Of a stretch of 64,000 bases of DNA, positions 7,326 to 15,190 are shown in pieces. A program made the position numbers and the translations under genes. Under the pieces are notes generated by a model. The model was not told the DNA's origin, made no database searches, and saw only the letters and a program-made list of their open reading frames with translations. The stretch is from Halovulum marinum (lineage in GTDB: Bacteria > Pseudomonadota > Alphaproteobacteria > Rhodobacterales > Rhodobacteraceae), in contig NZ_WIND01000013.1 of assembly GCF_009697225.1 (NCBI RefSeq), positions 57,853 through 121,852 on the forward strand. The letters run 5' to 3'. Within the stretch, counting starts at the first letter, position 1; every line of letters begins with the position of its first letter.

Positions 7326-7435
7326 CGGCGCAGTCCGGCGTCGGGATCGGCGGCGGCGTCACCCGTCGGGCATCGCACGCCGTTCGAAGACCGGCTCGAG
7401 AGCGCGGAATACGCGGGCCTCGCCGACCTGGCGGC
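7326..7435 (+). pseudogene. fragment of a second DUF1612 gene
   Basis: Bases ~7355-7430 repeat bases ~5506-5575 of the intact DUF1612 gene at roughly 90% identity (GGCGGCGTC through GCGGGCCTC). The ~28 bases just before (7330-7357) match the adjoining part of that gene in reverse complement, so the copy is rearranged as well as truncated. It ends about 100 bases before the patatin module. Confidence 0.6.
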
Positions 7436-7531
7436 GCCTTGCCATTCATGTAAAAGGACCATATGTTCGTCAAAAGAGACCACATTCGGTCGAGATGCAA
7501 AATTCTCCGGCCGCAGACCCAAGGAGGCTCC

Positions 7532-8032
7532 ATGATGACCAAACAAATGCAGCCTGACCCTGGCATGGACCAACACGCTCCACGGCGTGGGTCGGTCGCA
7601 TCCCTCGTGGGGCACGGACTGCTCGCGCCCGCCCAGGCAGCCCGCATCGACGCTGCGCTTCAGGCATTGCAGACAGTCGGGGTAGCCGGAAGCGAAGCTT
7701 GGAGCATCACCAGGCTCAAGCGCAACCCGGGTGCCTTCATGGCGGAGGTGCTTGGCGAACGACCGCAGGTGATGGCGGACAGCAAGCGCAAGGACGCCGA
7801 ACCGATCGTCGCCCTCTCGGCTGATGACCTGATGTCGCTCGTTGAGGCCGCAACCAGGGCCGCTGGTCCTGGGTTTGCGACCGGTCGCGAGATGCATGCC
7901 CGTCTGGCGCGGCGTGGTCCGCCGCTCGAGATCACGATGCGCGGCATGCCGCGCCGGAACCAGCCCCGGCTCTCCATGGACGACGCACTCGCCGCTCGCC
8001 CGATGGTGTCCGGTGGTGGAGCCGAGAACTGA
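7532..8032 (+). CDS. unknown protein with Phd/YefM-like middle segment, patatin module gene 1
   Basis: 166 residues, not confidently assigned. The segment WSITRLKRNPGAFMAEVLG ... PIVALSADDLMSLVEAAT resembles the core of prevent-host-death antitoxins (an LK-x-N-P helix, then a strand and a V-x-x-E/D-x-L helix). The N-terminal 50 residues and the basic C-terminal tail (MARRGPP-like, MRGMPRRNQPR) are extra. The ATG at 7532 is chosen because AAGGAGG lies 4 bases upstream. The next gene starts 7 bases after the stop, so the two are co-transcribed. It could be the antitoxin or immunity part of the patatin unit; this is inference. Confidence 0.5.
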   Translation: MMTKQMQPDPGMDQHAPRRGSVASLVGHGLLAPAQAARIDAALQALQTVGVAGSEAWSITRLKRNPGAFMAEVLGERPQVMADSKRKDAEPIVALSADDLMSLVEAATRAAGPGFATGREMHARLARRGPPLEITMRGMPRRNQPRLSMDDALAARPMVSGGGAEN

Positions 8033-8038
8033 TCCGCC

Positions 8039-8515
8039 ATGATCGTGCCAGGGCCTATCGAGACATTCCAGATCGTCGACCGATCGAATGAGCTCCCGGT
8101 GATGCGCCACCTCGCATCTCTTGACTCTGTCGTCGCTATTGCGGCGCCGGCCATCGCTGCGGTGGCGGATGCCTACGCTGACGCGCCGGAAGCGCAGCGT
8201 TTCGGTTTGATGAATCGTCTTGGAGAGTTTCTGCGCGATTGCGCGGACAGTTCGGCGCCCGGGCTCGGAGAGGCGGCGCCCTATTACCTGATGCTGCCGT
8301 TTTCCCTGGGCGCTGTGGAGTCATTCGCCAAAATCCGGCGGGTGCTCGGGGAAAGCGACCTCTTCTCAGCTCAAACCTACGCCGTCGCCCATGGCGAGGA
8401 CGTGCCTCTGCTCCTGCTTCGAACCGAGGCCGCTCAGGCCGACATGGAAAGCCTGGCGGCCGCTGGGATCGACATCGGCGTGGAGTGGATCGACGCCACG
8501 GCGGAGGGTGCCTGA
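8039..8515 (+). CDS. unknown protein, patatin module gene 2
   Basis: 158 residues, no family recognised. It is mostly helical and acidic, with alanine-rich helices at residues 30-50 and 65-90, and ends with a possible alpha/beta part (VPLLLLRTEAAQADMESLAAAGIDIGVEWID). It has no nucleotidyltransferase motif (no G-S / D-x-D pair), so it is not a CBASS cyclase. It starts 7 bases after gene 1 and its last 8 bases overlap the patatin gene. The tight packing suggests the product acts with the patatin. Confidence 0.5.
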   Translation: MIVPGPIETFQIVDRSNELPVMRHLASLDSVVAIAAPAIAAVADAYADAPEAQRFGLMNRLGEFLRDCADSSAPGLGEAAPYYLMLPFSLGAVESFAKIRRVLGESDLFSAQTYAVAHGEDVPLLLLRTEAAQADMESLAAAGIDIGVEWIDATAEGA

Positions 8516-9545
8516 GATCCTGCTGCCTGCGCCCAATCCCGGCGCTGCCACCATCCTGGCGCTCCACGGCGGCGGGTATCTTGGCTATTTTTCCGCCTGC
8601 GTGGCTGCCGCGCTCCAGATGCGTCGAGAGACGCTTCGCGCGGCAGGCCCGCTCAGCCGAAGCTTCGATGCAATCTGTGGCACTTCCGTCGGCGCGATCC
8701 TCGCGGCCGGTATAGCCACCAACACATCGCCCCGCGATATTCTCGACCTGATGTCGGCGAAGGGCGGGGCGATTTTCCCGAGGCGGCGTTATTTCGCGAA
8801 CTGGCCCGGGATCTTCACGTCCCGCTTCGACCCGCATCCTCTACATGGTCTGCTCACCGACATTCTCGGCCCCGTCCGGCTTGGAGAAGTCGACAGGGTC
8901 CTCGTCATTCCGGCCGTGAATGAAACCCTGGGGCGCCCGGTGATCTTCCGCAGCAGCGATCCGGAACATTGGGATATTCCGCTTGTCGATGTGGTGATGG
9001 CATCGGCCGCGGCGCCCCTCTACTTCCCGCTGCACCGTATCGGAGGAGAGCGGTATACTGATGGCGGGCTCGTCGCCAATGGGCCCGCTCTCATCGCGTC
9101 TGCTGACCTCTTCCGCAGGTTCGGTATTGGCACACGCCGGCAGCGTGTCGTCAGTATCGGCACGACCCGCACTGCGCCAAGGAGCATCGTGACGAAAGGA
9201 AAACATGACCGGTGGGGCGGTGTCCGGTGGATTTGGGGTGGCGGGCGCCTGCAGCAGCTCGTGATGGGTGGGCAGGAGGACCTCCAGTCCGAGCTCCTGG
9301 CTGTGTTGGGCCCTGCGGGGAGACTACATCTCGACATGGAGCTTTCGACGGCGGACGCAGAGAAAGTCCACATGGTGAAGGCCGACGCGGAGGCTCGGGA
9401 AGTTCTTGGCGCGGCCGCCGCGTCCTGCGTAGCAGAAATTTCTCCGGACGAGCGCGGGTTTCTCGACCGCATCCTGACGCGGCGGTCTCGCGACATGGCC
9501 TGGCGGCGCGGGCCAGGCGGGCGCCCCGTCGCAGTTCTGGTGTGA
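8508..9545 (+). CDS. CapV-like patatin phospholipase
   Basis: 345 residues. Patatin-fold signatures: oxyanion loop GGGYLGYF near the N-terminus, nucleophile elbow GTSVGA (catalytic Ser), and DGGLVANGP (catalytic Asp). Other parts match CBASS effector phospholipases (CapV) rather than plant or ExoU patatins: VLVIPAVNETLGRPVIF, SAAAPLYFPL, VVSIGTTRT and a GGQEDLQSELL helix in the C-terminal part. The enzyme would hydrolyse membrane phospholipids, which in CBASS kills infected cells. No cGAS/DncV-like cyclase lies nearby. The start is uncertain: GTG at 8508 overlaps the previous stop and its SD is too close; a start at 8391 would run through gene 2 in another frame. Confidence 0.75.
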   Translation: MPEILLPAPNPGAATILALHGGGYLGYFSACVAAALQMRRETLRAAGPLSRSFDAICGTSVGAILAAGIATNTSPRDILDLMSAKGGAIFPRRRYFANWPGIFTSRFDPHPLHGLLTDILGPVRLGEVDRVLVIPAVNETLGRPVIFRSSDPEHWDIPLVDVVMASAAAPLYFPLHRIGGERYTDGGLVANGPALIASADLFRRFGIGTRRQRVVSIGTTRTAPRSIVTKGKHDRWGGVRWIWGGGRLQQLVMGGQEDLQSELLAVLGPAGRLHLDMELSTADAEKVHMVKADAEAREVLGAAAASCVAEISPDERGFLDRILTRRSRDMAWRRGPGGRPVAVLV

Positions 9546-9558
9546 CCGACCCGGTATC

Positions 9559-9597
9559 GCGAGGCGGGGGAGCCTGGTGGATCTCACCGCCCGCTTC
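9559..9597 (+). pseudogene. second small fragment of the DUF1612 gene
   Basis: About 33 bases (GGGGGAGCCTGGTGGAT through CACCGCCCGC) match 6087-6121 of the intact DUF1612 gene with very few differences. It lies just after the patatin stop, in the same orientation and order as the fragment at 7326-7435, so the two may be the remains of one copy into which the module came. Confidence 0.5.
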
Positions 9598-9716
9598 CAG
9601 GTGATCCGGAGCCAGCGCGAATTCGGAAGCCAGCATCCGCGACGCTCTCGTGAAGCCGTGGCCTCTCGTTTGGCGTGTCACGCGCCAGTCCCAGACCCCG
9701 GGCCGCCGCGTTGCCC

Positions 9717-9902
9717 TCATTCGCGGGGGTCGGCATCCTTCCGCGGGGGAGCGGCCAGATCCTGAAGAAGGTCCCGGTTCTCGTCCATCACGATCTCCGC
9801 CGCGTTCAGCGCAGTTTCGACCGAAGGGTCGCGCGGAGTGATCTTGAGGAGCGGTAGAATCTCGCGAATAGGGGCAAGAGACGGCTTCGAACGCGCTGTG
9901 TC
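9717..9902 (-). pseudogene. remnant of an unidentified gene
   Basis: A minus-strand frame of about 60 codons without a start codon ends at the stop at 9717-9719. Its peptide (IREILPLLKITPRDPSVETA, then MDENRDLLQDLAAPP) looks like a natural protein end. No family recognised; the 5' part seems lost to the neighbouring repeat element. Confidence 0.3.
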
Positions 9903-9920
9903 TCAGCTTTAGGGGGTCAT

Positions 9921-10226
9921 CCTCAATCCGTGTGGCGCGACTATCCTGATACCCGAAAGATCCGCTGGGATAGGCGTGAGTTTCTAGAGAAACTGGTTCC
10001 TTGGGAGCGATGTCAGCTACGAAGCACAGAGCGAAGTGGTTGTGGTAGGTGCTTTAAACGGCACTTTGGCGCCGAGCGGGGTGTGCCCGGAATATCGGAT
10101 GTCTTGGTGACGACCTCGTGGATGGCGGTAGTGGCGCCCGAGGGCCCTCAAGTGTGCGATGTACGGTCGAAACGGTCCTGAATTGCTCAGAGCTCGAGCG
10201 CTGCTCCTCCGCCACACAGATTGAGG
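9921..10226. repeat. 306-bp element with CCTCAATCYGTGTGGCG ends
   Basis: The 17-mer CCTCAATCCGTGTGGCG stands at 9921-9937 and its inverted partner (one base different) at 10210-10226, so the segment has terminal inverted repeats like a MITE or a solo IS remnant. The right ~220 bases, read on the minus strand, are related at roughly 70% to 24721-24948, and a further end copy lies at 26524-26540. No intact gene is inside. Confidence 0.5.
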
Positions 10227-10369
10227 TAGATGCGTTGCATCTCCTCTGGCGACGGCAGGGCATCGGCAAGCAGTACCCCGGCCGGATTGCCGCCAGATGG
10301 CCCGTTGGTGAAGGCTGCGTATCTCAGGATGTTCATTCTCAACCCTTTGCTGTGAGGCTGGTGTGGTTC

Positions 10370-10392
10370 GGGGCGCCGGATGGCGGCGCCCC
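10370..10392 (-). terminator. hairpin after the truncated TPR gene
   Basis: Perfect 9-bp stem GGGGCGCCG / CGGCGCCCC with a 5-base loop, 7 bases beyond the TPR stop in the minus direction. There is no T-run, so intrinsic termination is only possible. Confidence 0.35.
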
Positions 10393-10399
10393 GCGGTAT

Positions 10400-10690
10400 T
10401 CAGAGCCTGTCGAGAGACGGCTCGCCTTCGCCCAGCCAGGCCCGCTCGAACGCACGACGCGCCGCGATGACGTTCCCTGCGTCGCCCTGGTCCACGGCGA
10501 GCGCCTCCTCGGCCTGCCAGACGCCCCAGAGCGCCCAGGCGTTGTTCGGGTGGGTTTCGAGCGCGGCCTCGAAGGCCTGCAGCGCGCCGATGGCGTCCCC
10601 GGCCTGAAGCCGGATGGCGCCGAGCGTCTGACGCACCGGGTAGGACCAGTAAGGCGGCTCCATGTAGCCGATCGTGTCCTCGATCCGCGC
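10400..10690 (-). pseudogene. TPR-protein 3' fragment
   Basis: About 96 codons with tetratricopeptide features (MEPPYWSYPVRQTLGAIRL, GALQAFEAALETHPNNAWAL, a pattern common at the end of Rhodobacterales TPR proteins). The 5' part is missing: the frame meets the truncated tctC at about 10690. An ATG at 10661-10663 is present but lies within a TPR unit. Confidence 0.6.
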
Positions 10691-11021
10691 CGGAGAGCTG
10701 AAGCCACTGGGTGCCTTTTCGCCCGACCGGCTCGAGATTCTACCGGATGTGCCGACTTTCGAGGAGGTCGGTGTCGACGTGTTTCCCTATGGTCCGGTGG
10801 TCCAGATGGCCTATATCCAGGCCCCTGCAGGCCTGGATCCGGAAATCGAGAACGCGCTTGCCGACGCCTTTGAAGCGGCTTTGACCAGCGAGACTTTCCG
10901 CGATTTCGCGGCGAAGAACGGCTTCGTGATCGATCCGCTTCGCGGGGACGAACTGGATGCTGAAGTCGATGGCGTTGCCGACGCCATCGCAGAAGTGGCC
11001 GCGCAGGTTTTCGCGGACTGA
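10691..11021 (+). pseudogene. tctC-family binding protein, 3' fragment
   Basis: About 110 codons match the C-terminal third of TTT substrate-binding proteins: GELKPLGAFSPDRLEILPDV, then PTFEEVG, a GPVVQMAYIQAPAGLDPEI stretch and the final helices. Signal peptide and first domain are gone. It is followed by tctB and tctA as in intact systems, so it is the broken first gene of this transporter. A promoter for the downstream genes would have to be supplied by new upstream sequence. Confidence 0.8.
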
Positions 11022-11103
11022 TCCGCCAAGCCCCCGCATTTCCATATCAGAGCACCACGCATCGGCGCCCTGTCGGTGCGTGGCTATCCGGAAGATTAGA
11101 GCC

Positions 11104-11595
11104 ATGCCAATTCTCAATCTCGCCGCAAGCATCGCGGTGAGCGTGCTTCTCGTCGTACTGTCGCTGTTTCTTGCGGGCCCAGCGTTCGACTTGCCCGGAC
11201 TTGGACCGAAAGGCGGGCTTCAGGCCGGGACATTGCCGCAGTTCGTCGTGGTTACGGTCATCGTGCTGGCGTCGCTTTCGGCAATCAATGACGTCCTGAG
11301 GTGGCGCGGCGCCCGGCGGACAGGGCGAGCGACCGAGCCCGCGATTGCGCCCGTGCGCCAGGTTCTGCTGGTCGGCGGCGGTATACTGGTACTGCTGGCA
11401 GCCTATGTCTTTGCCTGGCGGCCGCTGCCGTTTTCGCTGATCACCTTCGTATTCTTCACCTCTGTGAGCGCCATCCTTGCACCGCCATCCGTTCGAACGT
11501 TTCGCGGGTACGCGGTAATCGCGCTGACCGGGCTACTGTTCTCCATCGGAGTCTGGCTGCTCTTCACCCTTGTTCTGAAAGTGCCGTTGCGGTGA
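11104..11595 (+). CDS. tctB: TTT transporter small membrane subunit TctB
   Basis: 163 residues with four transmembrane helices (about 8-28, 40-62, 85-105 and 128-160), typical of TctB. It forms the membrane complex with TctA and takes a carboxylate delivered by a periplasmic TctC protein. ATG at 11104 is used; a longer frame begins at 10957 inside the tctC fragment. tctA starts 5 bases after its stop. Confidence 0.85.
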   Translation: MPILNLAASIAVSVLLVVLSLFLAGPAFDLPGLGPKGGLQAGTLPQFVVVTVIVLASLSAINDVLRWRGARRTGRATEPAIAPVRQVLLVGGGILVLLAAYVFAWRPLPFSLITFVFFTSVSAILAPPSVRTFRGYAVIALTGLLFSIGVWLLFTLVLKVPLR

Positions 11596-11599
11596 CCTC

Positions 11600-13108
11600 A
11601 TGGAAACGCTGAGCCATCTTGCCGTTGCTTTTGGCAACGAATTGTCGAGTCCGCTGTCGCTTGGCCTGATCCTCGTGGGGGTCATGGTGGGCTTCACCTT
11701 CGGGGCAACGCCCGGGCTGACAGCCACGATGGGGGTCGCTCTTTTCATACCGCTGACATTCCCGCTGCCTTCGGACATGGCGATCAGCATGATGATCGCA
11801 CTTTATTGCGGCTCGATGGCGGGTGGCGCAATTCCGGCGATCCTGATCAATATCCCCGGAACGCCTTCCGCCGTGGTCACGACAATCGACGGCTATCCGA
11901 TGACCAGGAACGGTCGCGCGGTCGAAGCTTACGGATGGGCCTTGGTAGCCTCTGTCGTCGGCGGAGCGGTGGCATGGTTGGCTTTGGTGAGCCTTGCGCC
12001 GGCCCTGGCGCGACTGGCGCTCAAGCTTGGGTCGGCCGAGTATGCGGCGGTCGCCTTCCTGGGCTTGGCAATCATCTCGTCGGTGGTTCCGGCACCGCTG
12101 GTGAAGGGCGTTCTGGCCACGGTCATTGGCCTTGGTCTGTCGGTCGTCGGCTTCGATCAGATCACGGGGCAGGGCCGTTGGACCTTCGATAGCCTTCAAC
12201 TGACCCGCGGCATCGGCATCATGCCGGCCCTGATCGGCCTTTTGGTTATTCCCGAATTGATGTCGACGCTGTTTCAGCGCGGGGGGCATGCCGAGGCGCC
12301 GAAGACGTTGAAGGGGATGTTCCCCACCTTTGCCGGTTTTGCGCGGCAGTCCGTGAACATGATCCGCTCGTCCGTGATCGGCGTCGTGACCGGAATCATC
12401 CCCGCCCTGGGCGGCAGCGTCGGGGCGTTGATCGCCTATGATCAGGCCAAGCGTTTCTCAAGGAACCGGGCCAATTTCGGCAAGGGCGAACCGGCAGGCG
12501 TGGTTGCCTCGGAAAGCGCCAACAACGGCGTGACCGGCGGCGCGCTTATTCCGCTGCTCACGCTCGGCATTCCCGGCGACACGGTGACAGCGATGTTGCT
12601 GGGCGGGTTGATGATCCACGGCCTTCAGCCTGGCCCGCGCCTGTTCGAGACCAGCGGCGATATCGTCTGGAATATCCTCGCGTCTGTTCTGCTGGCGAAC
12701 ATGGCAATCATTGTCGTTGGGGCGATCGGCTTCCGCTTTTTCGTCCGGGTGCTCGACGTGCCGAAGCACCTGCTGGCACCGGCACTCTTCGTTCTGGCCG
12801 TGGTGGGGACCTATTCCCTTTCGAACAGCTGGTTCGACGTGGTGATCATGCTTTGTCTTGGCGTCTTCGGCTTTCTGGCAACTCTTGGTTCCATCCCGGT
12901 CTACCCGATGGTGATCGGCGTCATCCTCGGGCCGTTGCTGGAATCTGAAACCCGGCGTGCGCTGGTCATCAGCGGCGGCGACTGGACGACCTTCCTCACC
13001 CGGCCCGTGTCAGCGGTGCTGGTAACCCTTGCAATAGCAATCCTGATAGGCCCGTCGATCACAGGCCTGCTCCGAAAGCGGACACGGGCCCGGACCCCGG
13101 ATGCATAA
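11600..13108 (+). CDS. tctA: TTT transporter large membrane subunit TctA
   Basis: 502 residues, normal length for TctA, with about 11-12 membrane helices. Conserved family stretches are visible: GATPGLTATMGVAL, YCGSMAGGAIPAILINIPGT with PSAVVTTIDGYPM, ESANNGVTGGALIPLLTLGIPG and the GLQPGPRLFE region. It transports a carboxylic acid with protons or sodium. The substrate is probably a sugar acid, given the enolase-superfamily dehydratase-like gene that follows within 25 bases. Confidence 0.92.
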   Translation: METLSHLAVAFGNELSSPLSLGLILVGVMVGFTFGATPGLTATMGVALFIPLTFPLPSDMAISMMIALYCGSMAGGAIPAILINIPGTPSAVVTTIDGYPMTRNGRAVEAYGWALVASVVGGAVAWLALVSLAPALARLALKLGSAEYAAVAFLGLAIISSVVPAPLVKGVLATVIGLGLSVVGFDQITGQGRWTFDSLQLTRGIGIMPALIGLLVIPELMSTLFQRGGHAEAPKTLKGMFPTFAGFARQSVNMIRSSVIGVVTGIIPALGGSVGALIAYDQAKRFSRNRANFGKGEPAGVVASESANNGVTGGALIPLLTLGIPGDTVTAMLLGGLMIHGLQPGPRLFETSGDIVWNILASVLLANMAIIVVGAIGFRFFVRVLDVPKHLLAPALFVLAVVGTYSLSNSWFDVVIMLCLGVFGFLATLGSIPVYPMVIGVILGPLLESETRRALVISGGDWTTFLTRPVSAVLVTLAIAILIGPSITGLLRKRTRARTPDA

Positions 13109-13130
13109 TCAATTGAACCCAGGAGATATC

Positions 13131-14270
13131 ATGAAGATCAAGAAGGTAACCTGCCACTGGCTCAGCGCGCCTGTCGAGCGTCCTTTCACGTCATCGCGCG
13201 GATGGCTCTACAACACGCGCAACACGTGCCTGGTTGAGATCGAGACCGACAGCGGCATCGTGGGGTGGGGGGAGTGTTACGGTCCCTCGGCCGTTGCCAA
13301 GGCCTTCATTGAGACCCAACTGGCCGGTCAGATCATTGGCATGGACCCATTCGATGTCGAGGTGATCTGGGAGCATCTATACAATCGGATCAAGGATTAC
13401 GGGCAGGCTGGCATGGCCATTGCCGGGATCAGCGGCATTGATATCGCGCTTTGGGACATCATCGGAAAAGCCACCGGCAAGCCGGTGCACAAACTGATCG
13501 GCGGTGCCTTCCGGCAGGAAGTGCAAGCTTATGCGACCGGTCTTTATTTCATCGATATGGACCGTGTGGCCGAAGAAGCGGTCGAAGAGGCGCAAAAATT
13601 CGTTTCCGAGGGATTCCGGGCGATCAAGATGAAGATAGGCCTTGGGTCGCTGCAGAAAGACATCGACAGGGTCGCGGCCGTCCGCGAGGCTGTGGGGTCA
13701 GATGTGCGTCTGATGGTCGATGCAAACCACTGTTATTCGGTGCCGAATGCCATCCGTATCGGACGAAAGCTCGAACAGCTGGACATCGATTGGTTCGAGG
13801 AGCCGATTTCCCCTGAGGATGTAGATGGTTACGTCGAAGTCTCGCGCGCGCTCGACATGGCGGTGGCTGGGGGGGAGAACGACTTCACTCGTTTTGGCTT
13901 TCGCGACAAGATTACACGCAAGGCGATGGACATCGTGCAACCGGACGTGTGTGCCGCGGGCGGCCTGACCGAGTGCAAGAAGATCGCCGCACTGGCAAGC
14001 GCGCACGGTGTCGAATGCGTGCCACATGCCTGGGGATCAGCCGTCGGTCTCGCCGCAACCATCCACTTCCTTGCGTCGTTGCCCAGTCAGCCGCCGTGCC
14101 TTGTCCCGCAGCCGGTTCTGCTGGAATTCGAACAGGAGGAAAACCCGTTCCGTGATTTCCTGGCCGAGGAACCGATCGTGCAGAAGGCCGGCATGGTCGC
14201 CGTGCCGGGCGGTCCGGGCCTGGGGATCGAAGTCAACCGTGACGTCATTCAGAAGTACCGGGTGGCTTGA
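13131..14270 (+). CDS. enolase-superfamily enzyme, mandelate-racemase subgroup (MR1)
   Basis: 379 residues. Catalytic residues align almost one to one with mandelate racemase numbering: Lys166-x-Lys168 (AIKMKIG), metal ligands Asp197 (VDAN), Glu223 (FEEP) and Glu249 (GGEN), and the Asp272/His299 pair (QPDVC, VPHAWGS). The enzyme abstracts the proton alpha to a carboxylate, and most relatives dehydrate sugar acids to 2-keto-3-deoxy acids. ATG 13131 has an AGGAG site. The exact substrate cannot be read from sequence. It overlaps the FAH gene as TGATG. Confidence 0.88.
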   Translation: MKIKKVTCHWLSAPVERPFTSSRGWLYNTRNTCLVEIETDSGIVGWGECYGPSAVAKAFIETQLAGQIIGMDPFDVEVIWEHLYNRIKDYGQAGMAIAGISGIDIALWDIIGKATGKPVHKLIGGAFRQEVQAYATGLYFIDMDRVAEEAVEEAQKFVSEGFRAIKMKIGLGSLQKDIDRVAAVREAVGSDVRLMVDANHCYSVPNAIRIGRKLEQLDIDWFEEPISPEDVDGYVEVSRALDMAVAGGENDFTRFGFRDKITRKAMDIVQPDVCAAGGLTECKKIAALASAHGVECVPHAWGSAVGLAATIHFLASLPSQPPCLVPQPVLLEFEQEENPFRDFLAEEPIVQKAGMVAVPGGPGLGIEVNRDVIQKYRVA

Positions 14271-15190
14271 TGCGCTTTGTAACTTTTGAAGAAAGCGGTA
14301 GCAGCCGGGCAGGTGTCCTGTTGGCGCACGCCGAGGTCGACAGGGTTGGCGCGGACAAGGTGTTGGACTTGTCCCACTCTGCCGTCGCGGACTGCCTTAT
14401 GGGAGTTGCGCCCGATCTGCTCGCGATGGTCGAAGCCGGTCTGGGGTCGATAGCAGAACGCGTCGCGGAACTGGCTGCCCCCCCTGCGTCGGCGTGCCTG
14501 CCGGAGGGCGCCGTGCGCCTTTTGGCTCCGTTGCCCGTGCCGCCGCGCATCATCGGGGCAGCGCACAACTATACGTGTGCCTTGAGAGAACGCGGTGTCA
14601 CCGCTCCCGAGGCGCCGGTGCTGTTCGAGAAAAACGCCTCGACCATCGTCGGGCCGGGTGCGGCCGTATTTCTGCCTGAAGGCGCCGGAGGCATCACCTA
14701 CGAGGCGGAACTGGCGGTTATCATAGGTCGCCGGGCGGATGCGGTCACACCGCAGGCCGGCCTGGATTTCGTGGCGGGCTACACGCTCTTCAATGATATC
14801 AGCGCAAGCGAGATCATCCGCGCGGATGGCACTTTCGAACGCGGCAAGAACTTCCCGACTTTCGGGCCGATGGGCCCATGGCTTGCCACGCCGGATGAAG
14901 TCGACCCGGTCGCTGGCCATCGTGTGACCCTCACCGTCGATGGCACGCTCCGACAGGATGGCACCACGGCTGATCTGCTGTTCGGCGTGGCCGAACTGAT
15001 TTCATATCTGTCACAAATCGCTCCGCTGGAGCCCGGCACCGTGATCGCCACTGGCACGCCTGCGGGCGTCGCGCCTCTGCAGTCGCCACCCACCTGGCTT
15101 GCACCCGGCACTGTCATGACCCTCGCCATCGAGGGGTTGGGGCAACTCACCAATCCGGTCGAAACCGGGAAGGTGGATTATAATGGATGA
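14270..15190 (+). CDS. fumarylacetoacetate hydrolase-family protein
   Basis: 306 residues. The C-terminal ~200 residues have the FAH fold and metal site: HNYTCALRE, YEAELAVIIGRRAD, then YTLFNDISASE, with an IATGTPAGV loop near the end. Family members hydrolyse or decarboxylate 2,4-diketo acids or hydrate/tautomerise 2-keto-3-deoxy acids (lactone, ketodeoxy-fuconate and -rhamnonate pathways). Following a sugar-acid dehydratase-like gene with one-base overlap, a role on a 2,4-dioxo or 2-keto-3-deoxy acid is likely. Confidence 0.85.
   Translation: MRFVTFEESGSSRAGVLLAHAEVDRVGADKVLDLSHSAVADCLMGVAPDLLAMVEAGLGSIAERVAELAAPPASACLPEGAVRLLAPLPVPPRIIGAAHNYTCALRERGVTAPEAPVLFEKNASTIVGPGAAVFLPEGAGGITYEAELAVIIGRRADAVTPQAGLDFVAGYTLFNDISASEIIRADGTFERGKNFPTFGPMGPWLATPDEVDPVAGHRVTLTVDGTLRQDGTTADLLFGVAELISYLSQIAPLEPGTVIATGTPAGVAPLQSPPTWLAPGTVMTLAIEGLGQLTNPVETGKVDYNG

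Noticed and set aside
8039..8515. Possible CBASS cyclase next to the patatin
   Set aside because: No G-S helix and no D-x-D metal motif; length of 158 residues is too short.
8391..9545. Patatin start at 8391
   Set aside because: The extra 39 residues are the upstream gene read in another frame (Cys/Trp/Arg-rich), so a start near 8508 is preferred.
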